Shown piece by piece: positions 14,864 to 26,852 of a stretch of 64,000 nt of DNA. The stretch comes from Citrus sinensis (lineage: Eukaryota; Streptophyta; Magnoliopsida; Sapindales; Rutaceae), in the NCBI RefSeq assembly GCF_022201045.2, contig NC_068558.1:1178001-1242000 (forward strand). The letters run 5' to 3'. The notes beneath the pieces were generated by a model. It was given only the letters and a program-made list of their open reading frames with translations. It had not been told where the DNA came from and did not search any database. Each line of letters starts with the position of its first letter. The first letter of the stretch is position 1. A program made the position numbers and the translations under genes.

Positions 14864-17800
14864 TTTCCTTCACTTGCTCTCCAATAACAAGCTAAAAACG
14901 AGCTGTTTTTGCCAGTTTCTTGAGCCTCACTACACAATACAAATCTGTGGTTTCTAGCTGGAGAAATAAAAAGGAAAAAAAAGACAGAAAGGTTTTTTTT
15001 TTTAAATAATAATTAAATAGATAAAATACGATTATTGAAAAAATAACAAAGAGAACAGAATGTAAGGAAAAAGGGGGGAAGCAGATTCCGAGATTATTGT
15101 CTATAAAAGCAGAGATGAGTCTGTATTATTTTGTACATAAAAAAATGAGCTGCAGGCTTTGAATACTGTGTTTCAGTCAAAAAGAGGGGACCTCGGCAAT
15201 TTTAATTTAAATAAAAGAAGCCTCAAATCGAGCTTCTTTTTGGTTGTTTGTAGCTTGTTCTCCTTTCACTTTTCAGTTGAAAATTGAATTGGTGAGTGAA
15301 ACAAATAGACCAAGATTTAACTCAACTGTGTAATAGAAGCTTTGTTAAAAAATTATGAAACTCAACTGTGTATCAGGCTTTTGCAGATCCGAACAAAAGA
15401 TAAAACACTCCTTTCCAGCTTTGCTTGTAACCTCTGTGAACAATCCCGCCTGTAGCAACCCAAAATAATAATAATAATAATAATAATAATAATTCATCAG
15501 CCTATGTTAAAATGTGAGGTAAATATTTTATTTATTTATTTCCCTATAACAAAAAAATGTGAAAACGTACAAGTGATGATTTCTCTGTCCAAAGTAGCAC
15601 GCAGTGAACAGTTATCACTCAAAAAGTGCGCAAAACACTAAAAAAATTTCTCAACACACTTTCACTACCTCACTATTAACTTGAAGAAGAGAAAATGGTG
15701 CAGGGTTTAACCGTTTTTGGGTAATAACTTATGTGTCCTTGCTCCATTTTATCACAATCTCGAAAAAGAACTTAATTTACTTTTTCTTTCGTATAGACCC
15801 CCTACTGTACTGTAATGCTAGAAACTATTACAAAAATCAGTTATTCGATTGCTATGCTTTTGGAAATGAAAAAAAAAAAAAAAACTCTACAAATGAGTTG
15901 ATTTCAAATATATAATCAGCAAATAATTAATTTTTTTAAAGAATTATTAATCAATGGCATGTAATTATTTTAACTTACCTAAATTATAAGTACTAGTTCA
16001 AATTCAATTATCAATTTTCTAGTCTCAATTTAAATATTTAAAAAAAATTAAAAAATGAACCAAATCAAGTTAGTTCAATTTGGTTCTTGGGTTTTGATCA
16101 GTCAGGAAAATTAAGTTAGGTTTGTTTTGTTTTGTTTTTCATAAAAAAAAAAAAGCCTTAATCGAGTTTAAAAAATTGTACATTCTTAAACTGTGTGAAT
16201 CGAGTTAATAAAAATTTCAAACTAGGTATTTGCTTCTATTTTTTGAAAAGACTAGGGACCCGATATCATCATTTTTCTTCCTTTCTAGTGTAATAATTAA
16301 CTGCTGCGAGTTTTTACTATCACGGTAACTGAAAACTAATCGAAGGAGAAACGGGGAACAAGTATTTAACGGAAAAGCCGCTGTTCGCGCTGAAGTGGGT
16401 TTATTTGGATGGGTCGTTGGTATGAGAGTGATACGTGGGGCCATCATTAATTCCTGGTGATAAGTAAAAGATGGGCTCGGGAAATTTGGACCGTCATTCT
16501 CTTTTGTCCGCTATATGCGATGGGCGGATCACTTTCATATGTGGGGCCCAGAAGCCCAGTTACGTTACCGTGAAGTGAAATGTATTTAAAATGCTGCGGC
16601 ATCTGTTGCCGTTGATTCGGGGTTGAATCCTGAACTTGGAATTCTTGCCGTTGGATTGGGATTGTTGGCAAACTTCAAAACTTCTACGAGTTTATCTGTA
16701 ACAAGGAAAATATTTTTGTTTTCAATTGACCTCTCGTTTTTAACGTTCTTTTTACTCTTTTACAGTGCATTGGTTTAAGAAATATGATGGGCATTATTTT
16801 CAAAATTTTGAAAAATAATAAAGTAGTAATATCATACTAAATACATAAAAAATAGTACATTAATAGTATTCATCATAAGACTACTAATTTACTGATTTAA
16901 TATAAATTACTCAATTAATGAGTATGCATCACTCACTTGAGATAAAAAAATTTAGAATAATATTTATTTCATTTATAATTGGAGGTTGTGATTACGTTGT
17001 TTTATAGATTCATGCTCCACAATTTAAATATTGTCCTATAATAGTTTTTTTTTGACTTTTTAATTATTTAATTGTTCTCAAATTATGGGGATTCTGTAGT
17101 TGGACCCATAATTACAATATAGTAAGTCAAAAGCCATAATTCAAAGATAAAAGCTAAAAGACTTGGAAAATCATCCAGTCAAACTAGAATCACAAGCAAA
17201 CTTACCTAAGGCATTTGCTCTCTGGTGACAAGACGTAATATTATTATTTTACTAAGATTACTTGAATGGAAGACAAATAAAAACTTTATTTTAAAAACTG
17301 ATCAATGTATATCTGATAGTTACAACTGTGGACTATATAATTCAGCATTATCCTTACACTATTCACTATTGTCAAGTCAAACTAAGCGAGTCCTTTTTTT
17401 TTTGGTTTCTTCCCTCTTTTATTCTCAAATCTCTCAGCCCCCGGAGCTTACTGCATGTCTTTATCTACTCAACTAACATTTAGCTGCCACCTTCAATCAG
17501 ATAGCTCTCGTCGAATGGCCTTAAAAACAATGGCCCTTGGTGTCTGCGAAGGTTGGTTTGGTCCAGATTTGAAAAGCAAAAAAACAACTTGTTATAGCAT
17601 ATGCAGTTGAAGGCGAAACAACCCAATTATGACGCGTCTCTCAAAACCCACCTCCAATGTTTCGTTGCAACAAAGAGCATCCAATTATTAAGACGATTCA
17701 AAGTAAGGTTGCGTTTGGATTTTGCCACAATCCTATCAAATTATTGCAAATACTCATTTCTAGGTGACTGAATTGTCCGTTCAATGAAGGCAGAACGGTG

Positions 17801-18708
17801 AGTTTTTGAGGCATTGACGTGTACGGTGGTAGGGCCAGTCGACATTTAGGTGACAATGTCATATGCAATTGTCTATTGTTTGTTCAGCAAACTCCTGTAA
17901 TTTGATTTTGCAAATTTGGCACCATCTATTTTAACCTGCTCTACCAATGATTCGAGGGCTTTTGACCATATACTTTGACATGACTGTATATCTTTTGAAA
18001 TGTAAACTTTTTCTGTTTATAACCCATTTCACTAGAAAAAAGTTACGGAAGAAGAAGAAAATAGGATTATCAAGCTAATCTTGTAGAAATTGAGTGCCCG
18101 CGTCACTTGTGATAAAAATTTTGGAGTAATTTTTTTTCCCCAAATTATCTAACATCACGCCTCACTTAATTGACTATTTTCTTACCCAAAACACGTGAAA
18201 ATTAATTTTTTTTTTTTTTTTAGCTCCATTTTCTAAACAGTGTGTAATATATTTGGAGAAATAATTCAGTAATCAATTTCGAGTCAGCGCAGGTGTGTGT
18301 GGGCTCATAATTCACATATCCAATAACCCAAGATCTCACCGAGTCCTGGTCTCGTATACAATTTGAGCTACATTAGTTGTTTGGGCATCATTAGCCCGCT
18401 ATAGCGGGAAAGTTGGGAACATGAGCATTCAGAAGAAGAATTTCCACAGAATCTAACGATCGGCATACAATTTTAACAGGAAAAAAATATTTAAGATTTT
18501 GTACATATCTAGGTTACTGCTACAATGGAGATACAATAAAATAGATATCTCCACTTTCTCTTCATTAGCAAATCAGAAGAAGAATTTGCCCTTATTTGCT
18601 TTTGCATGTACGTAGAACAAATAGTACAAAATTAGAGTAGCATTATCATTTTCAGAATTGAAATAGTTTATTTAATCTTCGAAGAACCTTGAATTTGAAT
18701 CACTTCCA
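14864..18708. other. Upstream region of the receptor kinase; no gene recognised
   Basis: This 3.8-kb gap holds the kinase promoter and leader. It also has an (ATA)n microsatellite, A/T tracts, and a more complex block near 16300-16680 containing a TGGGGCCCA palindrome. Open frames in that block have no recognisable domain. I see no RNA gene. Confidence 0.45.
15464..15493. repeat. (AAT)n microsatellite
   Basis: About ten uninterrupted ATA/AAT units in the upstream region of the receptor kinase gene. Confidence 0.9.
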
Positions 18709-20647
18709 TCAACTTGAATGTACAAGAGAAAGTTCCAAACGGCCAGTCCATTCCTCACCTGGCTTCAGAGTAATCGGTTTCTCAATTGCTGCCCCGTCAA
18801 CACAAAGCATGTGCTTGTACTCTTCATCTCCAAAATCTGCCATTGATTTTGATTTCCTCTCCCATGGATTCCACACCACTTGATGAAATCCAAAGCATCT
18901 TATTAGGATCATCTTATATTGTTCAATATGGTGCATGCCATCAATATAACTTATAGTTAGCTTGAATTTTTTAAACGGAACTAGCAGAAGCTTACCAACA
19001 TCTGGGAGTCCTTCTTTGTGTATAACGAATGTTCGCTTTCTTTCATGATCAAAGATTGCAATCTTATCTGAAGAACTGAGATAAACCCGATCAATCTGCA
19101 AAATAAGAAAGCACTTACAAATGCAAACTTCTGTGCAATATTTCTGTGGATGCACATAGAAAATTAAGTTACCTCAGATTCAAATGTTAAGGCATCTCCT
19201 TGTTCTGTGAAGCGCTCCCTTTGACATAGGTTATCAAGATAGTCAAGAGTCTCCAGCCCCTCGATTCTCACTTCACTGTTAGCATAATTATTGCTCAGTC
19301 AGTGTACAAAGCTTATTGTATATATTAAAAAAAAAAAAAAAAACTACTGCTGATCATCAATATCGTGCAAGGCAGATGAAGCAAATGGGCTCCCTTTTCA
19401 TAATATTCAAACTTTAGCTACACTTATCCATGCCCTACTTGGCCTGCTGATCATAAATATCTTAATAGCTTGCACTATAAATGCTTATTAGTAAATCAAT
19501 ATTCCTATTAGTCTATTATCAACATTAATATGACAACTACTACTATACCTGATATCAGAGATGGCGAAATATGTATGATAGGCAATTGAGAAACTAAACG
19601 GCTTGCAATTGATATTCCTGATGCGTGATAGCAGAGCAAGATTCCCATCTGCTGTCAAAGACACCCTAAGACGGAACTCGAAACTGAAAAGTAAGAAGTA
19701 ATGATTGTAATAAGTATTAATTGAAGTGAAATTACACATGCCGACTTGTGCCGAACTAGAATCAATAGAGAAATTTGTGGGGCAACCAGTTCAGGTGATA
19801 ATCTTTCCTGAACTACTGTCAATAGTTTCATTTGGGAGGATCATAAACGGTTTCTAGATATACAGGATCTTACCTGTGCGGCCAGATTTTCAAATCTTCT
19901 TCAGATGGCTTAAGTAGCAAGTCAACATACACCTTGCCATGGGAATCACTGGGTTTCAATGGTGGTGGATTATCATCAATGACCCAAATCCTGTTCCTGG
20001 CAAACCCATGTTGCTCTAGCAAGCCCCGGTTTCCAAACTAACACAGATGGAAGCAAACCCGGAAGTCAAATGCTTTTACAATTGTTCACCACTGAAATGC
20101 ATAAATGATAAAATACCTGCGGAAAGCAGATGGGAATTCCTCCTCTCACAGCATGTGGGGGCTTGAAAATTGCCTATGCTCAATGGAACCACAAAAGCAG
20201 TAAAATTTAAACTTAGTTGAAGGGATAGAATTCATTGGGAAGTTTAGGATTTGACATAAAAGTAAAAAATTTACCCACCACAAATCCCACCAAAATGGCA
20301 AAGTGAATCCCAAGGTTACCTTAGTACTTGTGAATAACAATTCTTCTCCTCTTTCAGTCCTCCACGACAGCGCTTGTCCTCCATGTAAGCTAATCTGCAT
20401 TAATTAACATCAATAAGGAGCATAAAGTGTATTTTCTAAGCCAAAATTGCACATGTGATATGAACGTTTCATCGAATTTTCAATCCTTCCTAATGAATTT
20501 AAATGAAAAACGAAAGGCAGGAAAAATGGTTCTCACTTTTGCAGAAGCCCCCCGAGGGTTTCGAAGCACAACCTGTTCTATTCCATTTCTATCTTTGGTA
20601 ACTTCAACTGCTGCTCTCTGATCAGAGGCTGCCCCAGAATCTTTCAT
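18709..20647 (-). CDS. Putative glucose-6-phosphate 1-epimerase
   Basis: A galactose-mutarotase-fold enzyme expected to interconvert the alpha and beta anomers of glucose 6-phosphate. Eight exons join in frame: 20537-20647, 20320-20394, 20117-20173, 19874-20037, 19549-19683, 19173-19275, 18996-19095 and 18709-18878. They give 304 aa. Family marks include SLHGGQALSW and RGEELLFTS near the N terminus, RGGIPICFPQFGNRG, HGFARNRIW, the AYHTYF histidine, HMLCVDGAAIEKP, and a C-terminal KPGEEW glutamate that is catalytic in characterised relatives. No transit peptide is evident, so it is probably cytosolic. It ends LVHSS, shorter than some relatives that have an extra C-terminal tail. The ATG at 20647 gives MKDSGAASDQ; a farther start in an upstream exon is not excluded. 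Confidence 0.92.
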
Positions 20648-22864
20648 AGTAAAAACACAGTAAGGACATAAAAAAAAAAAAGAGTAAACAAAAAAACAGA
20701 ACTCTTTTGCTCTGAATCCAAAACAATGCTTGAAGTAACTCTCAAACTTTGAACAGAAAGGGCTTGTGAACAATATTAACTATTAAAAGGCTTAACAGTC
20801 ACTGAAGCAGTTGAAAATCAGAACTTGCCCACCCCTCAACACTTTTCTTGTGACACACCAATATTGCCGTGAACTGAAATGAAATTTCAACTACCTTAGT
20901 ATGTCTTCACCACAAAAACTTTCAATAACACGAATCCCGTCAATCTCAAAGACTCGATCTTAGTGACCTGATTTTATTGTAAACTACCAACAACTCACTT
21001 TCAAGCAAAATAAATGTCCGTCAAAACGAGGGGAAAAAACATTGTTACCCAGATAACTCAACCGTCTAATTTTCAAAGTAAGAACCAAAAACCAATCAAA
21101 GCTCCTTTATCGTGCTCTAGTTTCAAACAAAGACATCAATGAATAAAGTCGTAGCGTCTACCAAAGAGGATGAAGTTTACAAGGCAAAGAGTAAACAGCT
21201 AAAAATTGAAAGGCCAAGAAAGCACTTGTAGGAAACACTCGTTAATGATTTGTGTGACCTTGTCCTAATTTCAAACAAATATTGAAAGGTCAGGTTTTGA
21301 AGAGATCATCATATTATGATCATGATCTTCAGATGTATGAAGATGATTGACTGATAATTTATTGGTTTCTCATGTATAAAAGTCTTAAAATATTCTTAAA
21401 AACCTGAAATTTTTTTTGTTGATATTTTAGCGTTCAACTGTGCTGGCTCTCAATCATGAACATGCGACCATAATTAACTGAAATAACTACCCACTGAAAA
21501 ATATTAGGATAATGAAATTGTTTTCTTTTTTGGCGTTTTTCCCCTTAAGGATTACTTATTTTCCCTTTTACCCAAAGAAGGTATCATTCTTTTACACGAA
21601 ATTGGACTTGTTTACAGCATCATTGAGATTCCGTACTTTCCCATTTATGTGTGTGTATATATATATATAATTGAAAAAAAGGATAGGCTTTGAAATTTAT
21701 TCGATGAAGCCTATCCTTGTCCTTGTCATGTGATAATTAGGACCAATCCATTTACATTTTGGCAATATTTTTTACATTAGATCACCGGCCAAAATACCTC
21801 ATCTTTGTTTAATTGATAGAAAGAAACACGTCTGACTGTGTTTCTTTTCTATCTAAAATGTTGAGCCGTATATTTTTATTTAGAAAAGTTGATATTTGAA
21901 TAAAGAATATTATCCTCAGGAATATTCAGCAACCTCTTGCTTAGTCAACAGAGTACGAGTAAAGTGCAGCAAACTGGGAATGATTCAGAATATTTTCACT
22001 TCTGAAGGAGAAGGAACATGCATGTTGCCAAGTTGTTGAAGAAAATTCCCAACTAGCACACTCAGCGCTAGCCGCCCACGGAACAATCTTTAAAAGGTAG
22101 GCAGGTTGAAAAGAAAGCAAAGCTGCGTCATTCTCTTTCAGTTTCGGTTAAAGTTTGAAAAATGAAAAACATGCTTTTGAATCGAACCTTCCAAAAATGT
22201 TTTTGACTTAGTCATTGAAGTGAAGATGAGGAAAAAAAAAAAAGTGGTAGAGAAGATTCCAAGACTAGCAGTTAATTTGCAAATTTCAACAACCAACTTC
22301 TATGAAATTAACGTAACAAGCACACAACCCCCCACCCCCCACACACAACAACAACCAAAGAAAAAAAAAAGGGACTCATTGGTTGAGTCACGCGGAAAGA
22401 CCCACAATTTTTCTCATTCATTAAATGAAAAATCCAACAACATTTACTAAGCTTGTCCCTAAATCTTGCAATAACTGACAGTAGTAAGTTATTGGGATCC
22501 TTTTTATTCCAAAGGAAATCATTTTACCCCCCCAACAAAAAAAAAAAAGAAAGCATGATGTTGGAATATAAAGCCATTATAATACATCTTGTGAGCAATT
22601 CCTCAAACTCCATATGAATCCCAACTATATTCAATGTGCCTGCATCAGCATAGGCTTTGGAAAGAATCATATCAATAGTGTGACAAAATTCTCTTGAATC
22701 AATTAGTAAATCCATGTTTCCACTTAGCTCAGACTTCAGTACGTTGGCTTCTCCTATTCTTCACTGGTTCTCTACAGCAGGCATTTGAGACGAATGCTGG
22801 AAAACAATGGCCTTCCTCACCTCTACCTATACAGTTTGTTTTTAATACTAACATGCAAGTCAGA
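20648..22864. other. Epimerase promoter region and HPGT1 3' flank
   Basis: AT-rich intergenic sequence of about 2.2 kb. It includes a short TA run near 21655-21669, a C-rich patch near 22328-22340 and several A tracts. I see no coding exon, tRNA or clear transposon boundary. The final few hundred bases are likely the 3' UTR of the minus-strand galactosyltransferase. Confidence 0.4.
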
Positions 22865-25800
22865 TCACACAGCTGCGCATATGACTCCTGGGCCTGCAGT
22901 ATTCACATAGTGAAAGCTATAAACCAGAAAAATAGTTCAGTTTGGCCTTAATCCTCCTTGAGAATTAGACCATCTATGAAAATATAGACTTACTCAGCCT
23001 TAGTTTTGTATTATAATGTCTAGCTTCCTAAAATTAGAGAGGGAGGGAGAAACCTGAGGTCCATGAGGCGCAGCAAAACTTCGAATCGTCCACATGGTTA
23101 ACATCAAGCCCAATGAACCATGATCCGGCACTGATATCATCATGGGCATATGTTTGAAGAATAGACCTTTAAAATCAATATGGGATGGTCAATACAGTCC
23201 AGCTAACGATGTCTGTCGTATAGTATATGTACTACAGCAAAGACATACAAAGGGAAAAAAGACTAAAAGGCACCTATTAATTGAGATATACTGTGCCAAA
23301 GCACGTGAAATGGTATACAAGTCACCAGAAGCATATCGAAAGTACCTATACCATCAAGAACAAAGTAACAGGAATAACAAAAAATCCATAATAAAATTGT
23401 TAAATTTCAAGAACAAATAACAACAGAAATGCTACTGCATAGATGCATAGTTAATGCTGCACCCAGTAATGAAGCCACAATAAGACACAATCACACTACT
23501 CTTAACTAAAATTTCCAGCAACAAGCAAAATCAAATTTCTGTATTACCATTTTCCATCACCAAATTTCCACCAGTCTGGTTCGTACCACCTCTGCGTCCT
23601 GCAAAATGTTGATAACTTGAGTATTAGATAAATAATAATGAAATAACATTTTATTTCCAGAAAAACTATAACTAACAACGTTTTTAGTAACTCACGGCTC
23701 TGAAAATACTTCGCCTGATTTCATGCATCCAATATAAACACGAGGCTTATCTAAATGACTAGAAAGTGCTGCTCCTAGGGCATCTGCATGACAAACAAAT
23801 GACAAGCTATATGAATTGTAAGCACAGTAAAAATTGTGCTGACCTAAACCCATTTCTCTCATTTTTCCCAAAAAAGAAAAATTTCCTTCATTCTTTTTGG
23901 TTGCCTCACTAAGCATTTCATTATTGCCATCTTAAAACTTACAAATCTAGTCGTCCAAGAGTCTATGGAACTTCACAATAACTATGTTGAGCCAAACAGT
24001 TTGCATTACTTAATATCACTATTCTTCTTGATCGCAGTTCCAGGGTTACCTAGGCTAATATAATTTCCTGCCAGATATATACGGAGAAGGAGGGGCAAAG
24101 TTCAGTTTGGTCTCAGGCAACATGTGTAATAATCTCACATGGAAGCGGTATTTTGTTTGTACCCAAACAAATTAATAAGGATTACATACCAATATTAACA
24201 TAAACATCATCATTGACCTTAGTATAAAACTCAGCATCCCACTTCTCAACAGCATGTACAAAAAATGATTTCATCTTTTTTGCAAGCTCCTCAGGTGCTT
24301 CCACGTGGTCATCCTGTGCAAACAAAAGGAAGGAAATGCGACATAATATCTGCTCCTACAAATTGCCATCTCTAAAGCAATTAAATGCCAACTTTAATAG
24401 ACCAGATAGCTACTGGAAATGCACAAATTTTCATGACAAGTGAAAAAACAAGGAACTATATAAACTGCATGAAGTGTATGAACAATCAAACATACACCTA
24501 CAGACACAAAAATATGAGAAAACGCACTACAATAGGTTTGGATGCCATCTATGATTCAATCCAGTCGTTACGTCTTTACTCCGTTGAGGCTTGAGCTCAA
24601 AAAATTATTGACAGACTTTGAAAGCCAACTTTTTAAACAAGGAAATATGCAACCTTAAGAATATTATAAAATGTTCATACGCGAATAAACAATTTTTTTT
24701 CAAATAATTTCAACTTAAGAACTGAACGTACAAGAATAATGAAGTCATTGGTCTGACTATTTTCACTGTCAATCTCTGTGTCAAAAGAGTCTCCACGATT
24801 TGCACTGCAATTTATATAATATTAAATTAACAGAAAATTGTAAACTTTCTCTAGTATAAATAAAAATCACAAAAATAGAGACCTTCTTCCTATCACAAAT
24901 CGCACAACAATGCCTTTATTATCCTGCAGTTCCCGTAAAGCTGCACCTGCATACACAGTATTTTCAGATTAACTATTACTAAAAGATACAAATTAGTTTT
25001 TCTAGTGGCCAGATACTCAAAAAACCAAAGCATAATTGAAAGAAAACCAATAAAATTTGAAATAGCCGAATTTTCCGCGGTATGAAAGGTTACCAGTCGA
25101 CATCCATGCCTCTCGTATTGCATCTCTATTTTTCTTCCGGCCAAATGTTGTGATAATTCCTATAACAGCTAAATGTCTTTTCTTAGAATGTTGTGTATCA
25201 TTCTGTGACAAGGAACCAGAAACAAAACCTTCCTGCCTAGCCGCGGCCAAGTCCATCTCAATAGCCGATAATCTCATCTGTTGTTCCCTGACAAACGCAG
25301 AACCACCAATAAAAATTAAAAAAATAACACAAGATATCACAAAATATATCCCAAAAAATTCATACAAAATGAGGCGGCACTCATCACGTGGATTATGAAA
25401 TAGTTCAATAAATTATTTTAAAAACTGTGAAATTATCCACAAACTGATAATATATGCTACCTCATTTGGAATGAACCTGTTTGGACAAGTATTGGGGATA
25501 CATAAGCAGCATTACTCTAAACTTAAATATTGTATATTATCAAATTTTGAAAAATGTGGAACAATGATAACAACCTACCTGCAAGCTATAAGTTTTAGTG
25601 TTTCATCAACAGACACAACAGAATAATTCTGAAATTGGAAATTCAATCACCTTATTAGTTTTTGCCATAAAAATATCTCAACCCACCAAACAATACGCAG
25701 CAACAAAGGTGGTACATTTGTAATTTAAATTTCCAAAATATATATATATATATTTACCTGCATAGTTCTCTTATCAAGCTCTTTTACTAAGTACGTCCTA

Positions 25801-26026
25801 CTCTCCGCGTCCTGCCACAAGCTATAATTAAAAGAAACGTTCTTAATAAAAAATTAAATTAATTTAAATTTGAGAAAAAAAATCAACTATCAGAATCTTA
25901 AGATTAAACAAACCGGCTGGCAACGTAAATGGTGGCCATGGTAGCGAACATGGCGAGCACAAGACCCGCGACTCGCGACTCAAATGTGGAGTTCGAAAGC
26001 CGGTTATATGCGGCCCGCCCATGCAT
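22865..26026 (-). CDS. HPGT1: Hydroxyproline O-galactosyltransferase, HPGT1-like (GT31)
   Basis: A Golgi type II membrane enzyme expected to add the first galactose to hydroxyproline of arabinogalactan proteins. Twelve exons keep frame: 25914-26026, 25758-25821, 25579-25628, 25094-25287, 24883-24946, 24732-24804, 24190-24313, 23696-23783, 23548-23598, 23274-23345, 23054-23166 and 22865-22893. They give 344 aa. A short cytosolic tail and membrane anchor (about 19-37) are followed by a DUF4094-type stem (REQQMRLSAIEMDLAAARQE). The GT31 domain has GIITTFGRKKNRDAIREAWM, the metal-binding DxD in NDDVYVN (220-226), YIGCMKSGEVFSEP, WYEPDWWKFGD and a late DDISAGSWFIGLDV. The end is GPGVICAAV. No galectin domain precedes it, unlike GALT-type relatives. 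It is head-to-head with VHA-E. Confidence 0.92.
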
Positions 26027-26852
26027 TTTTTATTCAATGGTCAGTAAAAATGATCAAAGTGTTTTACACAATTAAATATTAATCAATATATTTGGCAGTG
26101 CTTGAATTTCTGTTAATTTGTTTGGCCGGATCTAGAAAGAAGCAGAGGGTGAGAGGAGCTCTGAGTTTGAATCTGAAATGGATCCAAGAGTGTGTTTAAT
26201 TAGTTAATTACTGAGTTTGGTCGATGAATGAAACGTGGGACTAACTGACTAGTGGATCGTGTTTGTCGGTTTCATTTACAAAATTCAAGTAAGAAGAAAC
26301 CTGAACAGTAACGAACCTTTTTTTCCAGTTCAACGTTGTGTTTGTTTTATCTCCTTATTAATTTGGTAATTAGTAATTAATTACTGTTTAGATGATGGGC
26401 TAAATGATACGTTGGTGAATTTAGTTGGGCCACGCCCACGTGGGTACCCAAATTGATTGATACTAGATGCACCCAACCTAGACTCTCTTTTCGAGTAGCG
26501 GGCAGTCAGCCCCGATGGAGTCCATGTAATCAATATCAAATATTTAGAACAGATTTTCAATTTTAAAAAAAAAAAAAAACTTAAGAGGAGATCGTAATAT
26601 TTGTGAAAATTCAGGGACCTGTGTGGACTGTGGATAAATAAAAAAATTTTTAAAAAAAAGGGAAAAACATTGGAGAAAAAAACAAAACCAAGGGGACTCG
26701 TCACTCGTGATCGTAAATTATAGGAAGCAGGAAAACCCACCTGTTACTAACCTTACCCGCACCGTCTGTCTCTCCTTAGCGATCGAAGAAAGTCGAATCG
26801 CTCTTCTCATTTTGATATCAACAATCTAATCAAATCAAAAGATCCCGCGAAA
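26027..26852. promoter_or_regulatory. Divergent promoter between HPGT1-like and VHA-E
   Basis: Only 826 bp separate the two start codons, which point away from each other, so both 5' UTRs and core promoters must lie here. Visible elements include a TTGGGCCACG box and a palindromic CCACGTGG G-box near 26430-26441. A pyrimidine-rich leader (ctgtctctcc) precedes the VHA-E start. An open frame at 26381-26740 on the minus strand has no recognisable domain and is probably chance. Confidence 0.6.

Noticed and set aside
15101-15110. TATA-like CTATAAAAGC on the plus strand
   Set aside because: It points away from the minus-strand kinase gene, and no plus-strand gene follows within several kilobases.
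16217-16671. Two adjacent minus-strand frames upstream of the kinase
   Set aside because: No recognisable motif and no intron that would join them. The region looks like promoter or spacer.
26381-26740. 119-codon minus-strand frame in the divergent promoter
   Set aside because: It lies between two well-defined divergent start codons and is low in complexity, so chance is the simplest explanation.
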